Of a stretch of 64,000 nt of DNA, positions 11,001 to 23,400 are shown piece after piece. Location of the stretch: positions 11,743,841-11,807,840 of the forward strand of contig CM021322.1 of NCBI GenBank assembly GCA_010645155.1, given 5' to 3'. Source of the stretch: Tigriopus japonicus. Its lineage: Eukaryota; Arthropoda; Copepoda; Harpacticoida; Harpacticidae. The notes beneath the pieces were generated by a model that was not told where the DNA came from, made no database searches, and saw only the letters and a list, made by a program, of their open reading frames with translations. How positions within the stretch are numbered: the stretch's first letter is position 1; the number at the start of each line of letters is the position of its first letter. The position numbers and the translations under genes were made by a program.

Positions 11001-12169
11001 AAACGCCTTTAAAATTAAGAAGTTGTCGACTGAAATCGAATAAATGATAGTCGGAGGACAAGTAATTTAAAACACAAACCCGTCATGCGCCAAGAAAGGA
11101 GGTAAATTGAACAGATTTATTGTGATAATTGTGCAAAGAGCAATGACAAATGCAATACAGAAATCCAGAAACGAATCAACAAAAACGAACGTCTCGAACC
11201 TCACTTCTCTTCGGACTTCAAGTTTCATAAGATACTTTCCATATTTTGGGATGATATGGTAGAATATTCAAAGAAGATACATCAGCAGTAGGAATGGCAC
11301 AATATAAATCAAACTCATAATCAATAGTGGAAACTGGTCTCTGAAAAAAAACTGTTTTTTATTTTCTATTCTAACTCATTGAAGATCCCGTTTTTCAGTT
11401 GTATGAAAATGTTATTCCATGATTAGTGAAAAATCTTTCAATTCCAATGGATTAATTGATTAATCCGGTAATTCAGGGAAGCCCTACCATAAAAGTTGTC
11501 TGGATCAAGAATCCTTAATCCTAGCCACACTTCATATTCATTCATATACAATTAAGAGGTTTAATTGAGGGTTTAAAAATCGCCACTAGATGGAGCCACA
11601 ACAGGGGCAAATTTTCTTGGTTTCAGATCTATCCTCAACTTAAACTTGTTACCATAATTGCAGCTTCCATCTTAAAGTGGGTTTAGTATATTTTGAATCT
11701 TTTAGAGCTCAGCTATGATATTATTGTGTTCAAAAATCAAAAAGCCATGCTGAGTAATCACAAATTAAGACTAAACAGAAGCACCCACAACCATTTCTAC
11801 ATCAAGATGGCGCTGATTGTCATTTTTCTCTTTGATTGAAGCTCAACTTTGCTTCTTTAAGAGGGCTAACTCTTATGGCGAGTTGTTCATTTTGAGAACA
11901 GGAGAGGGCACCCAAGTAGGATGTGTTGATGGCATGCTACATCATGTGAGAGCCATCTAGGTGAAGCAAATTTTGGTTTTCTTTAAAATCCTCTATACAA
12001 TACTTCACTTTTAAACGGTTTTCACGCAATAATAATATTTTGTCACTCTGTTGTCTTTTTTTTCAGGTATATGAACTACGACGGTTGCAAGCGGAAATTT
12101 GATATCAAGAAGTTCATCTTCAAATACGGGGCCAAAGCCTATCCCTACCTCAAGAAAGCCAAGAAATAA
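8078..12169 (+). CDS. Class II CPD photolyase, with a 1-nt frameshift in exon 1
   Basis: Light-driven repair of cyclobutane pyrimidine dimers. Exons: 8078-9367, 9433-9621, 12067-12169; about 526 residues if the frameshift is discounted. The start ATG 8078 is followed by a basic AAKKAR stretch, possibly nuclear-targeting. Class II motifs in order: [20 protein letters not shown] near residue 86, [16 protein letters not shown] near 320, the NFCYY segment, [29 protein letters not shown], and [14 protein letters not shown]...[15 protein letters not shown] across exons 2-3. After NFCYYQPD the frame breaks: the run TTT at 9187-9189 carries one T too many, giving a TGA at 9191. Dropping one T restores YDNLKG and keeps phase through both introns, so the break is either an assembly error or a recent loss-of-function allele. 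If real, the product is 371 residues and lacks much of the FAD-binding region. Confidence 0.92.
9187..9193 (+). pseudogene. Frameshift site in the photolyase
   Basis: A single extra T in the TTT run moves the frame, and TGA follows at 9191-9193. Conserved class II sequence resumes immediately in the +2 frame. Only the corrected frame matches the phase-2 donor at 9367 and the remaining exons. Confidence 0.85.
9622..12066 (+). other. Photolyase intron 2
   Basis: A 2.4-kb intron (GTAAGC donor, TTTTTTTTCAG acceptor) that holds the foldback element. The remaining sequence is AT-rich and shows no gene. Confidence 0.8.
10123..10773. mobile_element. Foldback element with ~158-bp inverted repeats, in photolyase intron 2
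   Basis: The left arm 10123-10281 and right arm 10617-10773 are long, nearly matching inverted repeats. Both carry, from the ends inward, GACATG..AAGGTTGCTTCAAGTGAGCG, ATCATTCCGCGGGCGGCAAAAC, CTCAGCCCATTTTGGCG and TCTAGGTCCCTGGAAAC. The 335-bp centre has no coding signal. It is a non-autonomous foldback or MITE-like DNA element. The target duplication could not be fixed by eye, so the superfamily is open. A more diverged relative is at 46462-47255. Confidence 0.85.
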
Positions 12170-12185
12170 GCTGGTGGTTGTGAAA

Positions 12186-12191
12186 AATAAA
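12186..12191 (+). promoter_or_regulatory. AATAAA polyadenylation signal of the photolyase
   Basis: A canonical hexamer 17 bp after the photolyase stop codon, predicting a very short 3' UTR. Confidence 0.6.
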
Positions 12192-13252
12192 TGAGCGTAA
12201 CTTCAAAATGAGATCAAGCCTGGTTAAGGTTATATTTCGAATTACGTGGTGGTTTGAGGCATGAATATATATAGATTTCTACGTAGAATCGTCAGGAGTG
12301 ACCAGTCATGCGCACGCATGATTCCAATACGAGTCAAATGCTGGGCGAATGTAGTACGTATCATTTGAATAGTGACGACAACAGTTGGGTGGGTACAAAA
12401 ATGGACATGGAACCAACTGGGATTGGGCACAACAACACCTATTTAGTGTTTAGACAGACATTAACGGAGACATTGCGTTCGTATCACAGGGTACGGCGAC
12501 AATTAATGGGCTGTCCAAGCGAGACGATGAATCGATCGATCGATGATATCATGATGCTTCCTCGAAATTGAACACAATGGAATGGGTCTTTCTTTTTGTT
12601 TTGGGAAGTCTTGCCTTTTTGGTTTGGTCAGAGATTTGGAATAGCGAATGGGGAAAAACGAGTGCAAGACATTGGAATAAACATCACAAATTGTCCAAAT
12701 GATGACGAAGATGGTTTGATTATGGCTGACTTATCCTTGAATTCATAATTCTGTGCCTGATAATTTTAGAAATTGTAAAGCGTCACCGGGTCAAGTTTGA
12801 ACGATTGGCGTTGATTTTAGTCGGCTTTGCCGATGGTTAAAAGTCCAAATGATTTAGAACTGGAAAAGGGGTGCAATTAAAACGAGGTTTCTCGTCAATA
12901 AGGTTGTCATCAAGGTCATTAACATCGTCTTGGATGATGCTAATTCAAAGGCGTTTGGTTGGTTTTACGTATAAGATTTCCGAAACATTGAGGTGGCCTG
13001 TTGAGTTGGGGTCATGAGATTTAGAGCCTTGAAGGCCGAGTGATTCGGGGGTAACAATGTCTGGGGCATCAGTGCTCCCTTCATATTATTAATGATAAGA
13101 ATACAAATAGTCGAGATGAATGAAAAAGGGACCTTTGGAAAAGGTCAAGCGTCATTTGTACGTATAACTTGCGTTGAAGGATTCATTCGACCGGACACAC
13201 ACTCGGTGCATATCCGGTCGATCCGATGTTGGGCCACATCAGAAACCCAGTG
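12192..13252. other. Convergent intergenic region and NAB 3' UTR
   Basis: Lies between the 3' ends of the photolyase (plus) and NAB (minus). It is expected to hold the NAB 3' UTR. Short open frames on both strands lack any family resemblance. Confidence 0.5.
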
Positions 13253-14491
13253 CTACAAACTCCAATGTTTGGAGGAGGTGCGTTTGTGGTTGCCCACAGA
13301 TCCATAATTGGGCGACGACGAGGGGGCGTGACCTCGCGGAGACGACGAGGTGGGTGGAGCCGCAGGGGGCGGGAGGGAAGGCGGCGGCGAGGCGGGCTCT
13401 TGCTTGAAAGTCTGATCGGGAGAGTGGGACGATGGAGTGGGCGGCGATTTGGGCGTGGAGCCCAATCCTGGCGATTTTCGAGTGGTCCGATGAGAGGATG
13501 GTGGGGGTTGATCCCCCGAGGTCGAATCCACCGAGGATGTCGACGACGAGGCCAGAATGGACTTGTGGTGGTGGCTGGAGGTGCCGTTGTTCTTGGCCAG
13601 TTTGGAACTCCGTCCAAGTTGGGCCCTTCGTCGCCCAACTTGACGATTATGAGGAGGAGGGGAGCTCTCTCTGCCCTGTTGTTGATGGTGGAATTGGGAC
13701 TGCATGAGCGAGAGTTGAGGGTGAGAGTGCCGAAGTGGATGGTGAGCCCCTCGAAGGGCGGTGTTGGCCACGAGGGCCGGATTTTGAACGGCAATGATCT
13801 GACCACCACTCTCGGATAACACCTGGAACAAACAAACACACCATTGGATCAATGGATCATGATTCTTTTTCAAGAAAAGACGGAGATGTTCGTTCATGTG
13901 GACTACGGGACACCAGATTTACTGTCTAAATGGTATTGGCACGCCGTCCGTTTGGGGATTCAAGCTAAAGACTTTGCTCCAAAGTGATTCTAAAGAACGT
14001 AAAGTGAAGGCAAACAAATACTTTGATAAGAGAATAAAAGATACGAACATTATATGTATGGGATTCACATTTGGAACTATTAAGGACGCGTGCTATCGTT
14101 TAAATCTCTTGGAGTAACAGCAATTTTAACGCCATTTGTGGACCGTTTTGGTAGGGGCGATGACCTCGCACCAATTGAAATTCAAATCACAACAACTCAA
14201 AAACTTTTTCAAGACAAGACTGCAAATGCCATTTCGATTTATCATGTAAAATGGAAACTGGTGTAACTTACAAAGTTGCCCGAGGGAATAGTACTTCCCG
14301 AGATCGGTGGCGGCGAGCTCGTATTAGAATACGCGGACAATCTTGATTCTTCTTCTTCCTCCTCGTCGTCTTCTTCTTCTCGGTCCTCGTCATCCTGAAG
14401 GGGATCATTGTCCTCGGCACCTTCATCAGGGGCTTCCTCGTAATTCACAGTGGCGTTAGTTCTAGTGTTGTTGTTGCCGCCGCATTGGGGT
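13253..14491 (-). CDS. nab: NAB C-terminal exons: acidic tract and low-complexity tail
   Basis: Exon 14272-14491 encodes an Asn/Thr stretch and then an uninterrupted Asp/Glu run (about 20 residues with one Arg). Exon 13253-13822 encodes a Ser/Pro/His-rich tail with basic [14 protein letters not shown] and RTTRKS patches and TFKQEP, similar in position to the IKTEP element at the vertebrate NAB C-terminus. The stop is TAG at 13253-13255. Confidence 0.85.
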
Positions 14492-17400
14492 CTAAGAACG
14501 GATAATCAAATGGAAATGAATGAGAGAGAGGGTCCACGCATATATGTCTCCCCGCTTAATCAAAGCGGGCGCAATTCTTTGGATTGGCTTAATTAAACAG
14601 GTCCGAATCCTTTTGATTCCCATTGTTTGTCCTGCATTGTTGATCAACGGAAATGCGAATTTTAGCCTTTTTTCAAAAGCAATCATGGCCGAGGAGGGAC
14701 AAACAGGGCGGCATTGAAATGCAAATCTCCGTCAAGTAATTCCGTTGGACATGTGGCGTTGCTCGAGTATTTGCGTGTTTGCATGAATGTGTTTTCGGGA
14801 TTGGTTCAAGTTGTACTTTTTTCCTCCTTTTCATGAGCGTCTATTTCCATGATCCGCATCTTTTTCGACCCTCTTTTGTGTGACATGAAACACACATGAG
14901 ACCCCTTTTTCGCCCCAAATTTGCATAGCCCTGCCTTATTTCCCCTCAAAATTCAGGATTGGACACGTCATTTGCATGAAAGGCGGCCAACGACGATCCC
15001 CTCTCTCTCCCTACCACTTGCTTGCTTGCTTGCTTAATCAACGGACTTGTTTGACCCCCGTTTTGTTTCATTGGCAATCCAGTATGATGTTCATACAGTA
15101 ATTAATGTCTGTCGATTTGGACTCACTTGGCTCGGAAGAACTTCATGTGCTCGTGTTGTTCGTGAACCAATTCGGCTTGCTTCAGAGTGAGTCGATCCAC
15201 CTCTTGGGAGATGCTCTTGAACAGGGCCAGATTGGCGTCGTCTTTGGCATGATCCGCCGCCTTTTGCAACGTCTCCACTTCCTCCAGAATGGCGTTCACC
15301 TCCATCGAAATGGCTTCAATGCGACGCTATCATGATGACACATTGCAAAAAGAAAGAAAGAAAGAAAACGACAAATCAGATTTGATTCCAACGAGCCATC
15401 CATCCATCCATTCAACGAGTATTCTAAGTAAGTGGACGTGGGTTGGATATTCTGTCACCTCAAATGCCGAGTTAATCCAAGTGACAAATGGCGAACTGGA
15501 TTGGGGGGCCACTTGCCTATTTCTGGCCATCTTTTTTCCATCAGCCCTGTATCTACCCTGTTTGTATGTTTGTCTGGATTGCACACCACCTCCATCCAAC
15601 ATGGCGTAATGGCAATCAACAATCGAGTTCGTTCGTTAACCGCATCAGCCCTCAACAATCCTTTTTTCGAACATTCGCTCCTTACAGTCCATGCAGTACG
15701 CGTGTAACAAGAACTTTTTCATCCTCCTCGAGTGCTTTGTCGTCGTCATGATCATCATCGTTATTATCTACACCAGTGTGGAATAGCTGGCTAAACAAGG
15801 AGTAGCAACGAAGTTGGCAATAACGTCTTTCGATCCGAGATCGTCCTCGTCAGCCACAAACCACTATCTTTTAACTCACTTGATCTGTGGGCGAGGAGTT
15901 GATCTCCAGAGAGGTCCTCTACCCCTCCGTACTTCGTGGTAGTCTTACTTACACACGTATATGTACATACAGTACTTGCTCAAATCTCTCTGTTTCTCTG
16001 CGTGATCTGAAGTTGTTCGTTGAGCTGCAAAATCATCTCGATCCTCGGTCGGCTTTGCGAATCTCCGCGTGGCTCCTCAAAGCTAGCTAGCTAGCCAGCT
16101 TTGTACATAGTTGGCTAGGATTGTTTCTTTCTGTGGCTCCCACCCAGCAATCCTCAGCCCTCAATTCAGCAATGACATAATGAGCAAAAAGTGGATTTTG
16201 ATACCGTCTCGAGCGGGCCTTGACTGGATGGATGGAGGATGGATGGGTTGAGCGATACCACCAGCCACAACATGCATGAGCTCAAAACGCTTCTCCAGCC
16301 AATCTTGAACAACGTGAACTGACACACTTACTCATGTGTACATCTATACGTACTACATTCATAAGAGTGGCAAAAAACATTTGGCGATTCAGCACACACG
16401 ACGGTCAGGTGATCGGATAATCCGTTCGCTAAAAGTAAACGGACACAACCTCCTTTTTTTGAGCCCACAAGGCTAACTCAATATATTCACGAGCTGGCAG
16501 CTATTATAACAAGAAAAGAGGCCTTGATTTGTGGTTTGGAGATTTTGCACGAGTTGACCTAAAACTTAGTTAGCTAATTTAGGTTAAATATGTCTTTTTT
16601 GTCTTTTTTTCTTCATCGTCGCCATAAACAAAGACCTGTCTTAATTGATCATGGCCTCAAAAAGCTTGCGGTTCTGCTCGATTTCAGCCTTTGCGATAGT
16701 GAGGTGAAGAACAAAGGCCTAGTGGCGAAATAGAAAGAGATAGGCCTGCATGGGCGGAGCAAGTAAGAGGGGTGGGTGGGCGGGTGTAGAGCTGCTACAG
16801 AGTGAATCACGAGCCAGTAATAAGTGAAGAAATGAGGACAAATCATAAGCGAAGAGGGATGACTGACTGACTGACTGACTGACTACAACGAGGTGAGGCG
16901 ATAAGAGCTTCCAGCAAAAAAGTGAGCCTTTTTTTATCCCTCGTTGAACATACACACATGTGCTAGATGTTCAATGATGTCACAAGTGAGCAAGGCTAAA
17001 ATGTGCCGAGCAACTGGCGGACTCGCAGTTTTTGTTTCGAAAGTCGTGGATCCTTCAATTGGAATGTGTATACCTCCTATTAGTAATGCGCACCAAGCTT
17101 TGGATGTATTTACGTAGGGCTAACAATGCAATAAGTTCTTCAAAGGCAAAAGTTGAAGTAGTTTTAGCTAAAACTTTCCAATGTTATGGGGAAACCAAAA
17201 TGATGAAAGGTGTTAAAAATTGATATATGATCGGCCATGATGATCGAAAACACGTGGACAAAGTAGGTTGGAAGATTGAAGAAGAATAGTGGAAAGAGTA
17301 TTTATTACTCTGTCCTATTTGAAAGCTTGTAAGTAAACGTGTTTTCATAGGAAATACCTTATGAAGCCATTTCTTTAAATAAAAAAAAATGTTGATCCGT

Positions 17401-20400
17401 GGAAACAATCCAAAAATTGCTGTGTTGGCCATTTTTATAACAGAAAAAGTCAGACACTTGCTTCATTTGATGACTTCACCTTTCAATGTTGAAAGTTTTC
17501 ATGTAATTTCATGGTTTCATTTTGCAAAGTTGTCATAGGGCTGTTTACCAAATATATGCTGAAGAGTTTATTGATACGCATTTGTCAAAGAAGAGTTCGA
17601 GTTCATCCAAGAAAAAGGGCCAAGGAGTCATTCAGTTAGCTTGCTCTGAAGACTCCAAGGCTAAATCATTCTTCTATCTCCCTCGTTTGACAAGGGCACT
17701 CTCTGTCTGCACTTGTTCAAAGATCCAAGAAGACAAAAACCCTTATATAAACAAATGAGGCCTCATTTCTTGTTAGCTCATCCCCGATTGCCTTCCACTT
17801 TGTGTTTAAAGTATACAAACAAGGCACATTTCTTAAGCCTTTCTTGACTTTAAAGGTGTGTTATCATGTCACGTGCAGTGGAATTAAGGAAATTTTTTGC
17901 TTTTTCAATTCAGAATTTGAAAGATATTTCAGGCGTATTCAGCTACAAGCCTTCATTTCCCCCTCAAAAAATGTTCCCACATGAGTTTTTCAAGACTCCG
18001 TTACTACTAATCAAAGGATAAACAGAAAAATCAAAGGGTTTACACCAAATGAACATAGCCATTGGTTTGCAGCCTTAACATGAAAAAAACCATGCTGTAG
18101 TTGTTTCGTGAAACAATCTCACTTCTTTAATCACATCAAGGACAGAGCTATAATAGATTAAACAAGGCTTCGGGTAAGATCATCTCAATTAACACAAAAA
18201 ATCTTCAATAAATAAGATATGTCCTTAAAAGTTCATCCTTGTCAGAATTGCCTTGAACTTTGTGCCAAGTAATGAACTCGCAAACGAAAATGACTAAGGG
18301 TCAACGGGAGTTTTGAAAGGGCCCTCGAAGATGTTGAATTTGCTTCATCATCCAGACCTGATGCTGAACACTTATTCAAGGAGCAATGGCCCCTTTGCGA
18401 ATATCTGGTTTCCCGACGACCAGTTTTTCATCCTTGGCTTGATGATGGTTGCTCGCATCTCGGTGTGTGTCGTAGCTTCTTGATAAAAACGACAGCAACG
18501 ACCTAAACCCGTTCAATTTGCGAGTAAGTCGAACACTCACTGAGCGAGCGAGCGAGCAAGTCAATGAGTGCGTGCGTGTGTGCGTGAGTGATGGCGCAAA
18601 AAAATTGCAAAAATTCCAACATGCCCTATTGCTCTGGGACTGAGCTGAAAGCAGCGTGTTTCTTTTTTGCCAGGTCAACAGATAACCAAGCAATCATGCC
18701 GGCTCTCCTCCAAGAGGATTGGCATGATCAAGATCATCATCATCATCATCATCCTCATCAAAGTAGAGCTCGGTTGGCTTTGCTCTCAGTTGATCCTCGA
18801 AAGGCGCTAGCTACCCTTCTCAAGAAGGAGCAGAACGAAGAAAGGGCTCCTTGAGTGAAAGGCAATATAATGGCTCAAGAAGGAGTCGGCAATTTTTTTC
18901 TGGGCCATGATGCATCCTGCCCATTAACCAACCCCACTGCTCGGATGGAGCGTTAAATTTGCAAAAATTGTCCAGTGAGGGCATCCAACCCCCTATCTTC
19001 TAGTCCATCCATCCATCCATTCACCACCCAGACAAGAGACAGACGGACATTCAGACGGACAGACAGCCAGCCCAACGAACGGTCGGACGTCAAGCCTGAC
19101 AGGGATGGATGATTTATACCGTTGTAGGACCGTAGCACCGTACTCGGGCTATACTTTTATCTACCTATGAAAGGGTAGAACAACGTAAACAGTCGCAAAA
19201 TTAGCTCGAGTGCGACGGTCTTCGCCAAAGGAAGCATCAATGGCTTTTTGTAAGAAGCAATCCTTTCCGTTCCGCCCGGGGCATCAAATTTGCGAAACCA
19301 CCCCACCACCTTTTCTCATATCCAGCGTGCTTCAAAGTGGCAAAAATGGCAAACAATCGTGTCTGACGCGTTTTAGCACACCTCCGGTTCATGCCAACAG
19401 TCTTAATCGCAAATAAACCCGGGATTTTGGCGGTGTTCGTTCGAATTTTGGAACAAAGCAAGACGAGGTCATTTTTTGTCACTCCCAAAAGTTGCAAATT
19501 AGTGGCCTAGAAACGCAAGTAAGCTCTGTTGGTCTGAGAAAGTGAAAACCGAGCAAAAACTTTTGAAATTAGCACGTTGTTGCAGAGTAGTCCAAGCGGA
19601 GATTCAAACAGGGGCCCTTGGGGGAGCAAAAAATCACAACGAGGCCTCCTCGCATTTTTACCTTTTTACTACTTGCCACCGCATACGTTTTTAGTCACTT
19701 TCTAATCCGAAAGCCTCGAGGTTTGAACGAAAGTTCCCATTTCAGAGAATAAGCAAGAACATCAAGTTTCTGGGCCACGTCTCATAAAAGAAATCGAAGA
19801 ATGAGCTCATTTTGGAGAGGGATGAGCGAATTGTCGAAACTGAAACAAATCCTAGTTATTGCCCAAGAACGAGAAAGTGACCGAACGTGACAAAAAGGAG
19901 CCTTTTGGCCGACATCAGAAAACACAAAAGACATGTTTTTTGGCCGATCCCTATCCCGGCCAACGATGACCAAGGGTGGGAACAAAAAACGGCATGGAAC
20001 TTTGCACACACGGGTGTGCAGATATCAGCAAGCCCTTCCTTCGTCCCAAGAAGGCACTAGCACAATAACGACTTTCTTGATGGCCACTACTCGGTTTTTG
20101 TGCCGACTTTGCAAGTGGATTCGACATGAGGAACACTCACTCGTTACTATTTGGAGTCTCTACGGGTGGAGCTACGTTCCAAAGATGGATCTCAAATAGG
20201 TCCACCTTTTCCCGAACTGGTTGCTCCATCCATACTGCAAGAAGTGGAAGTGCAATTTTTCAGAGCAGAGAGAGTCTGAGTCTCTTAAAGAATGGACCTC
20301 AGAAAGTGGTTCCATTGCCGCACTAGGTTTTAGAAGCCGTTGACTTTCTCTGATGCCATAATGACAGTCCGGCAACCAACGAAATACAATATTTGATTAC

Positions 20401-23400
20401 TGGGTAGCCAAATCTTGTGCAAATCTTCTGTATTTCTGAAATTGACACGAAAAAACTCGAGATTGTGTGGGATAAGTTCGCCTTCCATCTCCGTATAATG
20501 AAACCCCCCCAACCCTATATTTACGTACAGCCACACAAAAACACGACGACTAGCAATGGCAAATATCTTTTTGAGCCCCGACAGGCCAGGCTGAGCGAGT
20601 TTTCTCCGAATCCTCTTTTTCTCTTTCGTGGTTTTTTTCCCTTAGCCTTCCTTCTTCTTTTTCTTCTTCTTTGGAACTTTCGTCGAGAGTGAGCCAGTGA
20701 GTGAGTGAGTGAGTGTGTACATGAGTGCTTGCTGGAAATACCCCCTAGCGAATCCCATCCCAACGACAGGGAACGAAAGAGCTCTTTTCCAAGGAGGGAG
20801 GGAAAGAAAGAAGGAAAGAGGTAAAAAATTCAAGCAGAAATTGCACAAGGAACAAGGAAAGGGCTTAAAAGGGGAGAGCCGACGAGAACTCTTCGAGACA
20901 CGGAGGAACGAACACTGACTCCAAGCCTACATAGAGGGTGCGAGCACCACGACCTACCATAGTGTATGTACGTAAATAGGTACGAAGAGCGAGTTGGAGG
21001 AGAACAGATGCAGGGTGGACCGCAAAACGCGACAAACAAAAATTGGATGGATCTGTCTGTTAAACGTTGAATTAGAACACCACGACTCCTTGTTCTTTAA
21101 TCCTTGAAAAATCATTTAACAAAATTTCATAATCAAGCCAAAACTTGCAACTTGCTAAATATTGACGGAATCCTTCCCTCATGCCACAATATTTTCGCTT
21201 GGCCGTGTACAAGCATGCCATCGAAAATGGGGAAGGGGGCCATAGAAGAGGACACTCACGGGAACTGGAATGGCCTAAACTTGTCTTGGTCTTTTCGGCA
21301 AGGTTCCCCCTTCCCTCTGTGTGAGTTCCCCCTCCGTCTCTCCCTCCTTGTCTGTGTCTCTCTTTTTCCCTCCCCAGCCTTCATTTGATCTGGCCACCAG
21401 CAATCCTTCCCCCGTCCCTGTTCCCTGTTCCTCTCTCCTTTTCCGTTGTTCCCTTCCCTTGCGTTGTCTGGCCTTTGAGTCTGTGTCGTTCGTTCCAACC
21501 AAGTGGCGAGAGAACGAGTAGAAAGAAGGCTTATGGCTTCCCCTTGAAACGAGGCTCACCACCACCACCACCACCACCCACGACTCACTCCTCAGCCAGC
21601 AGCTGTATTGCAAATTTCGGAACGAAGCCATTCTCTCTGGCTCTCTGTCGGTTTTTTGTGTCTCGGTCCTTTTAGCCAAGCTAAAAATGGAGCTTGAGAG
21701 AGTAAAGTGGAGAGAAAACAGGGAAGGAAAGAGCCAGGGAGAGACGGTCTAAGTGCTCATACATGGGGAAACTTACAAGCTTAAAGTACTACCATTGATT
21801 CAGGTCATCTCAGGAGACGGTGGCCTAAAACATTGTTGTGCAAAACCATAAAGATTCCGAAATTCACCGCATAATCTAACTGAGAATCTAACTAAATAAA
21901 TGAGATCGTGCCGGTCCAAGCGCAGCCAGAACAATTCAAGCTCGACAACATTAAAGAGTATTCCTCATTGTGGCCAATTCGAATGTTTAATACTTAAAGA
22001 GCCGTATAGAGAATGGACTCGAAACTGAAGTAGTAGCAGTCCTCGCAACAGCCAAAGAAGTCAACGAAAACAACAAATGCAACCACGAGAGCAATTCCAA
22101 ATTGATGGGATTGATCATCCTCATCCTCATCCTCTGGATATCATCTTGTTTAGAGCCCCCAATATGTGTCTACTAATCGAAACAAAAGCTTGCACATCCT
22201 TTCTCTCTTTTTTTCAGTTCTAGTTGAACCAAAGGCAAACACTTCGACTCCCGCGAAAGTTCCAAGAGGAAGCAGCCTTTTATTGGTATGAATTGGAGCC
22301 GGTTTCGCGTCAAAGATTGCAAGAGCCTCCTCGTCTTAAGTCTCGCTTTGATTGGGTCAGATCTTAATCTCGGGTTTCATGGCCAAACGGACTCGTCACA
22401 TAAAATTGTGTCTCCTACCCTACCCGCTCTGCCCCATTCCTACCAGACCGTGTACTCTATCTTTACTGTACGAATGCTGCGCTTCTTCAGTGTTTCTCGT
22501 TCGTTCGTTTGTACGTACTGTAGAGTACATACACGCAGCCACTACTGTGACTCCAAGAAGAGGGACACCGAGAAGGAAACGCGATCACATGGGGGAGAAG
22601 AGCATAATCATTTCGTGTCTTTGACGACATACTACTACAGTGTCAGGAGCCCTTTAAGATGCCCAACGGAAATGAAAGTGAGCACCACTCTCTGACTTCC
22701 CTTGTAGTAAGTCACATTTTTTGTGCTTTATTATGAACAAAAGACTCTCTGGATTCGCAGAATGAAGCTGCGTCTCGGGGACGTCTACTCTAATTAAAGG
22801 CTCTTTGATCTTTTTGCGCTTACCTTTCTTCGAAGTTGAGCCTCTTCCTCGGCCTTGTTGGCACTCCCACTTTGTGATTCGGACGAGTCATAACGGCCTT
22901 TCTTGGCCGCAGGGGGTCCGCCCATGTCTCCGGCTCCGCCCACCGAGTCCCGACTATTGGAGTCCTCGTTGTGGCGCGTGTCAGATCCATTGGAATGGAC
23001 GCTGGAGGTGTTGGCACCAAACAGTTTACTGGGGAACCCAGCGATGAATTGAGATCGAGAGTGGCCTTTGCTATATTGATAGCCAGAGTCCCGAACCACT
23101 TGACGGGCCAAAGGGAACAGCTCATCCCTTCGGGTAAGAAGAGCTGGGATCAGGTAACACAATTGAGCAGCAGCCTCATTGACTGATACCTAAAATTCCG
23201 AAAAAGAAGCGTCAAACTTTAGTATCGGTACAGGAGGGGTTGTAACTATCCCAAGATGCATTTCTTATTCCTGTGCTTTTGTCGGGACTAACCCATGTGA
23301 GACAAAGAGAAGTGGTTGATGGTTGGATGCCAGATGAATTGGGTCAAGCAAACACTTGGATCAATTAAGAGGCTTCGCAAGCGTCTAATCTTCAAGCCTG

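Noticed and set aside
13226..13819. Long plus-strand frame opposite the last NAB exon
   Set aside because: Arg/Gly-rich antisense translation of a GC-rich coding exon; the minus-strand frame continues NAB with correct splice phase.
18730..21580. Regular short repeats that could suggest a CRISPR array
   Set aside because: Eukaryotic microsatellites without repeat-spacer structure; the window shows no prokaryotic features.
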